11,768 nucleotides of DNA from contig VAYD01000113.1 in the NCBI GenBank assembly GCA_005883905.1, positions 913-12,680 on the forward strand, in the 5' to 3' direction. Source of the stretch: Actinomycetota bacterium. Its GTDB lineage: Bacteria > Actinomycetota > Thermoleophilia > Solirubrobacterales > Solirubrobacteraceae. This document shows, piece after piece, positions 1-5,972 of this stretch; the stretch's first letter is position 1, and each line of letters begins with the position of its first letter. The notes beneath the pieces are model-generated. The model was not told where the DNA came from and made no database searches. It saw nothing but the letters and a program-made list of their open reading frames with translations. A program made the translations under genes and the position numbers.

Positions 1-1124
1 GGGATGAGCGTGACGTCCGCGCCGTTGCCGTCCTCGAGCGCGCGCACGAGGTAGTGCAAGAGCCCGTAGCGCGGAGGGCGCAGCTTGCCCGTGCGGCTGC
101 GGCCGCCCTCGATGTACCACTCGAGGTTGAAGCGCTTGGCGACGAGGTGGCCGAAGTACTCGCGGATCGCGAGCTTGTAGACCTGGTCGCCGCCGAACGA
201 GCGGCGGATGAAGATCAGCCCGGCGCGCTTGCCCAGCGGGCCGATCGGCCAGAACGACATGTTGCCGCCGGCGAGCACGTGGTTGCGCGGGAAGTCCGCG
301 GCGTCGAGCACGTCGGCCAGCACGAGCGGATCGGAGTACGAGCGGTGCGACGGCAGGAACACGAGGGCGGTCGTGCGGTTGAGCTCACGCAGCGCCTCGA
401 GCTCCGCGGTGTCCGCCTTCACCGTCCACGCGCGCCGGTGCAGCGGCCCCATGACCGCGCGGAACGTGTCGATCGCCGGGGGGCTCTGGACGGCCGCGAT
501 CTCTTGCAGGTCCGCGGTCAGCTCGGCGAGCACGTCGTCGGGATCGCGGCCGAGCTTCGCCGCCACCGCCGCCGCGCGCTCGCGCACGCGCGCGGACGCG
601 GCGACCTGCTCGGCGACGAGCCGCGGCACCTTGTAGCGATCGCCGATCAGCGGGCGTTCGGCGCGGTCGACCGCCAGCGTCGCGCGGCGGCTGACGAACG
701 CGACGAAGTCGCCGACGCCGCCGGTCTCGATCTCGAACTGTTGGGCCAGCTCCCCGGCGCGGGCCGGCTCGCCGGGGCTGACGATCGCGCGCCCGGGCGC
801 CCGCGCCAGGACGAGCCGCTGCAGGAACGGCGCGGGCTGCCGGCCGACGAGCGCGCGGAGATCGCCGAGCATCGACGTCGAGTCGCGAGCGCTCGGCAGC
901 CAGGTGACGCGCGCCGGAACGATCAGCGGGTCGTCGCCGCGCGCCAGACGCTCAGCCAGCAACGCCTCGTCGTGCGCAATCAGGTCGGCGCCGGGGTGCA
1001 CGCGCTGTGCCCACCGCTCGATCAGCTCGCGCTCGGTCCCGCTGCGCGTGTCGAACAGCACCACGACGCCGGGGCCCGCTTCCCGCGCGCCCGCGACCCT
1101 CGGCGTGCTCTCGGTCGTCGCCAC
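1..1124 (-). CDS. plsB: Glycerol-3-phosphate 1-O-acyltransferase, PlsB type (partial, C-terminus off the left edge)
   Basis: By family, it acylates sn-glycerol-3-phosphate at position 1, the first step of phospholipid synthesis, at the membrane. Translating the minus strand gives 374 residues before the edge. The acyltransferase blocks appear in order: HRSYSD (H260 to D265, the HX4D catalytic motif), GGNMSFWPIGPLGKRAG from about 287 followed by FIRRSF near 305-310, and EGGRSRTG (339-346) for glycerol-phosphate binding. The N-terminal part carries DPLIVPARVTWLP and DRYKVPRLVAEQV, as in the long mycobacterial PlsB2-type proteins (roughly 780 residues), so about half is present. The start is uncertain: GTG at 1124 lies 14 bases after the probable true stop of the upstream molybdoenzyme, with no clear Shine-Dalgarno; GTGs at 1064 and 1061 are alternatives. 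No in-frame stop separates it from the upstream gene because that gene is frameshifted, so automated callers may report one fused protein. The family call is secure; the start is not. Confidence 0.88.
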   Translation of the reverse strand, partial: MATTESTPRVAGAREAGPGVVVLFDTRSGTERELIERWAQRVHPGADLIAHDEALLAERLARGDDPLIVPARVTWLPSARDSTSMLGDLRALVGRQPAPFLQRLVLARAPGRAIVSPGEPARAGELAQQFEIETGGVGDFVAFVSRRATLAVDRAERPLIGDRYKVPRLVAEQVAASARVRERAAAVAAKLGRDPDDVLAELTADLQEIAAVQSPPAIDTFRAVMGPLHRRAWTVKADTAELEALRELNRTTALVFLPSHRSYSDPLVLADVLDAADFPRNHVLAGGNMSFWPIGPLGKRAGLIFIRRSFGGDQVYKLAIREYFGHLVAKRFNLEWYIEGGRSRTGKLRPPRYGLLHYLVRALEDGNGADVTLI

Positions 1125-1138
1125 CGTGGGGGTCGAGC

Positions 1139-2174
1139 CTACGTGGTCCTGACGCTCACGGCTATCCGCTCGACGACGTTGTTGGCGTAGCCCTTCAGGT
1201 TCCAGGGCGGATCGAGCGGCTGGACGTTGCGTCGCGTCCCAGTCGAGGCTCCACCCGCGCCACGCCCGTTCGCCGAGCGGCGCGTCCAGCGACGCGTCGG
1301 ACCACGTCGCGCCGCCGTCGGTGCTCACCTCGACATGCGTGATCTCCGCCCACCCCGACCACGCGCGGCCGCGCAGGGTGCACTGCCCGGCGTCGACCGT
1401 TCGCGCGCGCGTGAAGAAGTCCGGGATGCCGGGCGGGACCGTGAGCGAGCGCGGCATGATCCGCGTGACCGGCTCGCCCGCGACGCCGTCGGCGTCGTAC
1501 ATCCGGTAGCCCACGCTCTGCTGGTAGCCGTCGAACGGCTCCGTCAGCGCGGTGATCGCGCCGAGCCACTTGACGTGCGCCATCCCGTACCAGCCGGCGA
1601 TCACCAGCCGCACCGGGAACCCGTGCTGCGGCGGCAGGGGGACGCCGTTCATCGCGTAGGCGAGCATCGCGTCGGGCCCGAGCGCCTCCCACCGCGACAG
1701 GCTGCGCTCGTAGGCCTGCTCGATGCCGCCCTCGATGCCGCGGTCCAGGCCGGTGAACAGGATCTCGACGGCGTCGTCGCGCAGGCCGGCCTCTTCGAGC
1801 AGCGGCGCCACCGGGACGCCGGTCCACTCCGCGGTGCCGATCGCTTCGGCAAGCCACGGCTGGCTGAGCGGGCGCGGCTCCAGCAGCGCGCGGCCGTTGC
1901 CGGCGCACTCGAGCGTCACGGGTCGCGTCACAGGCTCGCGCGCGCGCAGGTCGTCGAGCGACAGCACCAGCGGGCGCTCCACCGCGCCGTCGATCTGCAG
2001 GCGCCAGGCGCTTGCGTCGACCGCGGGAATGTCGTAGTGGATGAGGAGGTAATGCAGGCCGGCGGGGGTCAGCGGCTCGCGCAGCGCCTCGAGTGGCAGG
2101 GCGTGGTTGCGCGCCGCGAGGCGCAGCTCCTCCGCGGTCACATCACCGGTTGTAGTGCCCGGTGGCGCTTCCAT
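1139..2174 (-). CDS. Sulfite-oxidase-type molybdopterin-dependent oxidoreductase, frameshifted near the C-terminus
   Basis: A molybdenum-cofactor oxidoreductase of the sulfite oxidase/SorA fold. From ATG 2174 the frame reads about 315 conserved residues: HYDIPAVDAS, the Moco cysteine motif ECAGNGR (Cys90), GWYGMAHVKW (about 194-203, cofactor and oxoanion binding), then the Mo-co dimerisation domain with HVEVSTDGGATW and LDWDAT (ends near 1230). The family's C-terminal end, NVQPLDPPWNLKGYANNVV and so on, lies in a different frame from 1228 to a TAG at 1139-1141. About 15 residues normally between these parts appear missing, so this looks like a small deletion with a frame change rather than a single-base slip. 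Without correction the frame runs on into plsB. No signal peptide, Tat motif or haem domain is visible, so the product is probably cytoplasmic. GTG 2141 is an alternative start. Physiological substrate unknown. It could be a pseudogene, a fusion product or an assembly fault. Confidence 0.82.
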
Positions 2175-2180
2175 CGGCCA

Positions 2181-2190
2181 AGTGTAGGCT
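2181..2190. promoter_or_regulatory. Overlapping divergent -10 boxes for leaderless transcripts
   Basis: The 23-bp gap between the starts at 2174 (minus) and 2198 (plus) holds TACACT on the minus strand (2186 to 2181), six bases before ATG 2174. It also holds TAGGCT on the plus strand (2185-2190), seven bases before GTG 2198. Neither start has a Shine-Dalgarno. TAnnnT about seven bases before the start codon is the known pattern of actinobacterial leaderless promoters. The two boxes share bases, so RNA polymerase could serve only one direction at a time. No clear -35 was found. Inferred from pattern and spacing only. Confidence 0.4.
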
Positions 2191-2197
2191 CGCCACC

Positions 2198-2974
2198 GTG
2201 ACCGACTACGGACATGACCTGCGCTTCGGCGTCTTCATCACGCCCAACGCAGCCGACGCGCACGACGTCCTCAGGCTCGCCAAGCTCGCCGAGCGCGAGC
2301 ACCTCGACATCGTCACGTTCCAGGACCATCCGTACCAGCGGCGCTTCTTCGACGCCTTCACGCTGCTGGCGATGGTCGCGGCGCAGACCGACCGCATCTT
2401 CCTCGCGCCGAACGTGGCGAACCTGCCGCTGCGCCTGCCGGTCACGATCGCCAAGGCGGCGGCGAGCATCGACATCCTCAGCGACGGCCGGATGCACCTC
2501 GGCCTCGGCGCCGGCGCGTTCTGGGATGCGATCGAGCGGGTCGGCGGACCGCGGCGCACCCCCGGCGAGAGCGTCGACGCGCTGAGCGAGGCGATCGACG
2601 CGATCCGCGGCTTCTGGGACGAAGGGCCGCCGCCCACCGACCGCATCGAGATCTGGCTCGGAGCGTACAAGCCGCGGATGCTGCGGCTCACGGGGCGCAA
2701 GGCCGACGGCTGGCTGGTGAGCAAGGGCGGCGCTCCGCCGGAGGCGCTCGGGGAGCTGACCGCGCAGATCGACGCCGCCGCCGAGCAGGCGGGCCGCGAT
2801 CCCCGGCAGATCCGCCGGCTCTACAACATCGACACGAACTTCGACGCGCGCCGGCTCGCGCAGCTCTACGAGGACCACGGCATCAGCGCCTTCATCCTCA
2901 TGACCGACGACCCCGATGAGATCAAGCGCTTCGCGCACGAAGTCGCCCCCATGGTGCGCGAGCTCGTGCCGTAG
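2198..2974 (+). CDS. LLM-class (luciferase-like) flavin-dependent oxidoreductase
   Basis: A TIM-barrel oxidoreductase of the bacterial luciferase-like family, using FMN or coenzyme F420; the substrate cannot be told from sequence. Family marks are FGVFITP at the first strand, TFQDHPYQ, the LSDGRMHLGLGAGAFWDAI segment (94-112), GGPRRTPGE, and IWLGAYKPRMLRLTGRKADGW (152-172). GTG 2198 is preferred over GTG 2162 because the latter adds an unconserved tail and overlaps the divergent gene, while 2198 sits seven bases from a TAGGCT box. The protein is 258 residues, short for the family (usually nearer 290-300 as I recall). Two places look shortened: after FWDEG (about residue 143), where homologues carry a longer loop before IWLGAYKP, and after NIDTNF (about 215), where a GFLQGP-like stretch is usual. 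Both gaps keep the frame. It stands alone, 45 bases before the next gene. Confidence 0.83.
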   Translation: MTDYGHDLRFGVFITPNAADAHDVLRLAKLAEREHLDIVTFQDHPYQRRFFDAFTLLAMVAAQTDRIFLAPNVANLPLRLPVTIAKAAASIDILSDGRMHLGLGAGAFWDAIERVGGPRRTPGESVDALSEAIDAIRGFWDEGPPPTDRIEIWLGAYKPRMLRLTGRKADGWLVSKGGAPPEALGELTAQIDAAAEQAGRDPRQIRRLYNIDTNFDARRLAQLYEDHGISAFILMTDDPDEIKRFAHEVAPMVRELVP

Positions 2975-3005
2975 GCGAGGTTTTCGCACACGCCTGCCGC
3001 GGCGT

Positions 3006-3011
3006 GGGAGG
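3006..3011 (+). promoter_or_regulatory. Shine-Dalgarno GGGAGG for the exported protein gene
   Basis: GGGAGG lies eight bases before ATG 3020 and fixes that start. A perfect six-pair hairpin, CACGCC (2989-2994) with GGCGTG (3001-3006), sits just upstream and shares one base with it. It might influence ribosome access, but there is no T-run to make it a terminator. Confidence 0.55.
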
Positions 3012-3019
3012 CTGCGCGC

Positions 3020-3538
3020 ATGCGGATCCGGCTCGCCCTCCTGATCGCAGTGCTGTCGGCCGCCTTCGCCGCGACCGCCGCGTCGCCCGCCGCGAAGCCG
3101 AAGGCCTACTTCTGCGGAGCTGTCAAGACAACGGTCCTGCTGTGGCCGCACGGCCACAAGACGTTGCGCAGCTTCCATGTCCCGGCTGCGCACACGCCGA
3201 ACATCCAGGTCTACCGCTACGACCCGAACTTCGCCGGCGGCAACCTGCTGCTCTACGCGGACGTCCGCGCCCGCGTGAAGACCGTCAAGGACTACTGCGA
3301 GCCTGGTCCCTCGGTACCGCCGTCCCAGATCACCGACGCGCAGACGCTGAAGGGCAAGCGCGCGGTGAGCTGCTCGGTCGGCGCCTCTCAGACGTTTGAG
3401 GTCACGACCACGTCGCACGGCGTGACCGTCCGTGGCCGCGAGGCCAGCCGGACCCTCTGGATCGCCTCGATGACGCGCCACGGCGCGGCGAAGGTGACCT
3501 ACGACGGCTCGGCCTGCGAGCTAGGCCCGTCGCCCTAG
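3020..3538 (+). CDS. Exported four-cysteine protein of unknown function
   Basis: I do not recognise a family. The 172-residue product starts with a classical signal peptide: MRIR, then a hydrophobic stretch LALLIAVLSAAFAATA, with probable signal peptidase I cleavage in the AATAAS region around residues 18-22. No lipobox is present, so the mature protein should be soluble and outside the membrane. The mature part has exactly four cysteines (32, 93, 118 and 166), consistent with two disulfides. It alternates short polar and beta-prone stretches (for example IQVYRYDP, GNLLLYADVRARV, QTFEVTTT, AKVTYDGSACE), suggesting a small beta-rich domain of about 150 residues. No catalytic motif was seen. 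The start is supported by the GGGAGG site eight bases upstream. It has its own short upstream region and ends at the first REP-like hairpin, so it is probably monocistronic. Codon use matches its neighbours. Confidence 0.75.
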   Translation: MRIRLALLIAVLSAAFAATAASPAAKPKAYFCGAVKTTVLLWPHGHKTLRSFHVPAAHTPNIQVYRYDPNFAGGNLLLYADVRARVKTVKDYCEPGPSVPPSQITDAQTLKGKRAVSCSVGASQTFEVTTTSHGVTVRGREASRTLWIASMTRHGAAKVTYDGSACELGPSP

Positions 3539-3660
3539 CGAATCAGGGGCCAGTCCCCTCATTCGCAAGGTGCGAAAAAGGGGTCTGTCCCCTTTTCCGC
3601 ATCGTGCAACTGAGGGGTCTGTCCCCTTTTTTGCAGGCTGCAACTGGGGGACTGGCCCCT
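3538..3660. repeat. Array of four REP-like GGGG/CCCC hairpins
   Basis: Four palindromic units lie between convergent stops. Unit 1 (3538-3566) pairs GCGAAT-C-AGGGG with CCCCT-C-ATTCGC around a CCAGT loop. Unit 2 (3571-3601) and unit 3 (3605-3635) share the 18-mer AGGGGTCTGTCCCCTTTT at 3579-3596 and 3613-3630, 34 bases apart, each inside its own flanking palindrome (TGCG/CGCA and TGCAA/TTGCA). Unit 4 (about 3639-3660) is an inverted copy of unit 1's core: AGGGGCCAGTCCCC at 3545-3558 recurs reverse-complemented at 3647-3660. The conserved core with varying outer stems and mirrored ends resembles REP/REPIN elements, which in other bacteria are mobilised by RAYT transposases. No such transposase lies in the window. 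Confidence 0.8.
3571..3635. terminator. Probable two-way intrinsic terminator formed by repeat units 2 and 3
   Basis: Read on the plus strand, the AGGGG/CCCCT stems of units 2 and 3 are followed by four and six T. Read on the minus strand, unit 2 is followed by five T (the A-run at 3575-3579). The site lies after the stop at 3538 (plus) and after the upp stop at 3669 (minus), where terminators for both transcripts are needed. Function is inferred from structure and position. Confidence 0.5.
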
Positions 3661-3668
3661 GGGCTGCG

Positions 3669-4298
3669 CTAGAGGGTGCCGAAGACGCGGTCGCCCGCGT
3701 CGCCGAGGCCGGGGCGGATGTAGCCGCGCTCGTCGAGCTGGCGGTCGACCGCGGCGGTCCAGACGGTGACGTCGGGGTGTGCCTCCTCGACCGCCTTGAG
3801 CCCTTCGGGCGCCGCCACGAGGCAGATCAGCGCGAGGCGTACCGCGCCGGCCTCGCGCAGGCGGTCGAGCGCATGGACGGCGCTGCCGCCGGTCGCGAGC
3901 ATCGGGTCGAGCAGGTAGACGTAGGCGTCGGCGAGCTGCGCCGGCAGGCGTTCATAGTAGTCGCGCGGCGTCAGCTCCTCCTCGTCGCGCTGCATGCCGA
4001 GATGCCCGACGCGCGCGTCGGGCAGCAGGCGCAGGAACCCCTCGACCATGCCGAGCCCGGCGCGGAGCACCGGCACGACCGCGATCTCCTGCGGCAGCCG
4101 GCTGCCGGTCGTCGCCTCCAGCGGGGTCGTGACCTCGACCTGCGTGACCGGCAGCTCGCGTGCCGCCTCGACCGCGAGGATCGCCGAAGCCTCGAAGAGC
4201 GCCTGGCGGAACTGGCCGTGAGGCGTGTCGGCGGAGCGCAGGACCGCCAGCCGATCGGCTAGCACGGGGTGGTCGACGACGATCAGGCGCTGGGCCAC
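3669..4298 (-). CDS. upp: Uracil phosphoribosyltransferase
   Basis: A cytoplasmic salvage enzyme converting uracil and PRPP to UMP and pyrophosphate. The 209-residue product has the normal family length. It shows the N-terminal HPVLADRLAVLR segment, PVLRAGLGMVEG (76-87), RDEEELTPRDYYERLP (104-119), the PRPP loop DPMLATGGS (131-139) and the C-terminal uracil-binding YIRPGLGDAGDR (193-204). All are intact. The start is GTG 4298; there is no Shine-Dalgarno, but a TAGGCT box lies nine bases upstream, suggesting a leaderless or nearly leaderless message. It is transcribed away from the nucleoside operon across a 43-bp gap and converges on the REP-like array. In that setting it would recapture uracil released when the operon's phosphorylase splits uridine or deoxyuridine. 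The call is firm. Confidence 0.97.
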   Translation of the reverse strand: MAQRLIVVDHPVLADRLAVLRSADTPHGQFRQALFEASAILAVEAARELPVTQVEVTTPLEATTGSRLPQEIAVVPVLRAGLGMVEGFLRLLPDARVGHLGMQRDEEELTPRDYYERLPAQLADAYVYLLDPMLATGGSAVHALDRLREAGAVRLALICLVAAPEGLKAVEEAHPDVTVWTAAVDRQLDERGYIRPGLGDAGDRVFGTL

Positions 4299-4303
4299 GG
4301 CCG

Positions 4304-4328
4304 GGCGAGCCTAGAGGATCGATAGGGT
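4304..4328. promoter_or_regulatory. Divergent promoter region between upp and the nucleoside operon
   Basis: The 43-bp gap 4299-4341 holds TAGGCT on the minus strand (4313 to 4308), nine bases before the upp GTG. The ten bases TAGGCTCGCC here (4313 to 4304) are identical to those in front of the LLM gene at 2185-2194. On the plus strand TAGGGT (4323-4328) lies thirteen bases before ATG 4342, with a weak purine stretch GAGAG between. No convincing -35 or operator palindrome was found. The short shared gap suggests co-regulation of upp and the operon. Inference only. Confidence 0.4.
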
Positions 4329-4341
4329 CGAGAGCAGACCG

Positions 4342-5220
4342 ATGCGCAACGTCGAATTGAAGGCCCGCGACCCCGATCCCGCTCGCACGCTCGAGCTGGC
4401 GCTCGCGCTGGGCGCCGCCGACGAGGGCGAGATCAGCCAGCGCGACACGTACTTCGGCGGCTCGCGCGCGCGCGTGAAACTGCGCGAGCAGACACCCGGC
4501 GACGACGAGCTGATCGCCTACCGCCGGTCCGACGACGACCAGGCGCGCGTCAGCGAGTACCTGCGCGTCGCGGCGCCAGATGCCGCCGCGCTGAAGGAGG
4601 CGCTCGACGCGGCGTACGGGACGAAGGTGGTCGTGGCGAAGAAGCGGCGGCTGCTGCTCTGGGAGAACGTGCGCATCCACCTCGACGCGGTCGATGGCCT
4701 GGGCTCGTACATGGAGCTCGAAGGGCTCGTCGACGGTGACGCGGAGCCCGCGAGGCAGCGCGTCGAGCGGCTGCGCAAGGAACTCGAGATCGACGACGCG
4801 AACCTCGTCTCCGGCAGCTACTCCGACCTCCTGCTCGACACGCCGCGGGTGCTGGTCGACGCGGCGCGCGCCGTCATGGCGAACGCGCACGTCCCGTACT
4901 CGCACTTCCCCGTCGGCGCGGCGCTGCGCGGCGCCGGCGGCGCGATCCATGTCGGCACGAACGTCGAGAACGCCGCCTACCCGCAGAGCCAGTGCGCCGA
5001 GGCCAGCGCGATCGGCACCATGATCGCGGCGGGCGAGACGAAGATCACCGCGATCGCGGTCGCCGCCGCCAACGTCGACGTCTGCCCGCCCTGCGGGGGC
5101 TGCCGCCAGCGGCTGTCCGAGTTCGCGGGCCCGGACACACCCGTGTACATGGGCAGCAAGACGACGACGCTCGGCGCCCTGCTCCCCGAGTCGTTCGGCG
5201 TGGCGGAGCTCAACGCGTGA
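4342..5220 (+). CDS. cdd: CYTH-domain protein fused to cytidine deaminase
   Basis: Two domains in one 292-residue frame. Residues 1-165 are a CYTH (CyaB/thiamine-triphosphatase-like) domain: NVELKAR (the usual ExExK signature with Asn in the first position), QRDTYF, ARVKLRE, ELIAYRRSD, KKRRLLLWENVRIHLD, LGSYMELEGL and the family's usual end SYSDLLL. Such domains act on triphosphate groups with divalent metal. Residues about 170-292 are a complete tetrameric-type cytidine deaminase: YSHFPVGAA (186-194), NVENAAYP (207-214), CAE with zinc ligand C218 and catalytic E220, and PCGGCRQ with zinc ligands C251 and C254. It converts (deoxy)cytidine to (deoxy)uridine. No stop lies between the domains. 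GTG 4849 at the start of the Cdd domain could give a free deaminase by internal initiation. It is the first gene of the operon and overlaps the next by GTGA. Each domain is firmly recognised; a role for the CYTH half here is unknown. Confidence 0.92.
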   Translation: MRNVELKARDPDPARTLELALALGAADEGEISQRDTYFGGSRARVKLREQTPGDDELIAYRRSDDDQARVSEYLRVAAPDAAALKEALDAAYGTKVVVAKKRRLLLWENVRIHLDAVDGLGSYMELEGLVDGDAEPARQRVERLRKELEIDDANLVSGSYSDLLLDTPRVLVDAARAVMANAHVPYSHFPVGAALRGAGGAIHVGTNVENAAYPQSQCAEASAIGTMIAAGETKITAIAVAAANVDVCPPCGGCRQRLSEFAGPDTPVYMGSKTTTLGALLPESFGVAELNA

Positions 5221-5942
5221 ACGAGCTCGCTCGGCGCGCGCCCGCGCCGCCGCGGGTCGGCATCGTGCTCGGCTCCGGCCTCGGCGCGGTCGCCGATGCC
5301 GTCGAGGACGCCGTCCGCGTGTCCTACGAGGAGCTGCCCGGCTTCCCGCGCCCGACCGTCGCCGGCCACGCCGGCAGCGCGGTGCTCGGGCGCATCAGCG
5401 GCGTCCCGGTGGCGGTCCTCCAGGGACGCGCGCACGTCTACGAGGGCGGCGACATGAACCTCATCCGCACGCCGATCCGGATGCTGCGAGCGGCGGGCGC
5501 CGAGATCCTCGTGCTCACCAACGCCGCCGGGTCGCTGCGCGCGGAGGTCGGCGCGGGCTCGCTGATGGCGATCACCGACCACATCAACATGACCGGCGTC
5601 AACGTTCTCGCCGGGCCCAACGACGACACCATCGGCCCGCGCTTCCCGAGCCTGCGCGACGCCTACGACCCGGAGCTCCACACGCGACTCCACGCCGCCG
5701 CCGACGCGATCGGCGTCGCGCTTCACGACGGCGTCTACCTCGCGGTGGGCGGGCCGAGCTTCGAGACGCCCGCCGAGATCCGCGCCTTCCGCACGATGGG
5801 TGCCGACGCGGTCGGCATGTCGACCGTCCACGAGACGATCGTGGCGCGCCACTGCGGCCTGCGCGTCACCGCTGTGTCGGCGATCAGCAACCTCGCCGAG
5901 GGGATGCAGGACGAGCCGCCGCGAGCGACCTGGCGCCGCTGA
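5217..5942 (+). CDS. punA: Purine nucleoside phosphorylase (trimeric type), frameshifted near the C-terminus
   Basis: Phosphorolyses guanosine, inosine and deoxy forms to base plus (deoxy)ribose-1-phosphate. From GTG 5217, overlapping the previous stop as GTGA with GGAG eight bases upstream, the frame gives 241 residues. Family sites are present: GSGLG (19-23, phosphate loop), GHAG (50-53), QGRAHVYEGG (69-78), TNAAGSL (101-107), SFETPAE with E183, VGMSTV with M201, and SNLAEGM with N225. After QDEP (234) the frame leaves the family and stops at 5942. In another frame, 5921-5968 reads ASDLAPLITRFVEEL and stop, a normal family ending. The LSHEE-type stretch that should join them, including the histidine equivalent to human His257, is absent, so roughly a dozen residues are lost together with the frame. 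The product as read lacks its last helices. It may be inactive, or the sequence may be faulty here. The natural end would be 5968, four bases before the next gene. Confidence 0.9.
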   Translation: MNELARRAPAPPRVGIVLGSGLGAVADAVEDAVRVSYEELPGFPRPTVAGHAGSAVLGRISGVPVAVLQGRAHVYEGGDMNLIRTPIRMLRAAGAEILVLTNAAGSLRAEVGAGSLMAITDHINMTGVNVLAGPNDDTIGPRFPSLRDAYDPELHTRLHAAADAIGVALHDGVYLAVGGPSFETPAEIRAFRTMGADAVGMSTVHETIVARHCGLRVTAVSAISNLAEGMQDEPPRATWRR

Positions 5943-5972
5943 TCACGCGCTTCGTGGAGGAGCTGTAAGCCC

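Noticed and set aside
1139..1260. Programmed ribosomal frameshift in the molybdoenzyme
   Set aside because: No slippery heptamer is evident, and residues are missing at the junction, so a frameshift alone would not restore the family sequence.
2162..2197. Longer N-terminus of the LLM oxidoreductase from GTG 2162
   Set aside because: It adds twelve residues with no family resemblance and overlaps the start of the divergent gene; GTG 2198 fits the TAGGCT spacing.
2989..3006. Hairpin as terminator of the LLM gene
   Set aside because: The six-pair stem is real, but no T-run follows and it abuts the next gene's ribosome site; in such GC-rich DNA short stems are common.
2138..3481. 447-codon open frame on the minus strand opposite the LLM and exported-protein genes
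   Set aside because: It spans two real genes and their gap, and its translation is Arg/Asp/His/Val-rich without motifs, as expected for an antisense frame in very GC-rich DNA.
3538..3660. CRISPR array
   Set aside because: There are only four units, they are palindromes in both orientations, spacing is irregular, and no cas genes are present.
3570..4262. 230-codon plus-strand frame reading out of the repeat array across upp
   Set aside because: It is antisense to an intact upp and begins inside a repeat unit; no motif is present.
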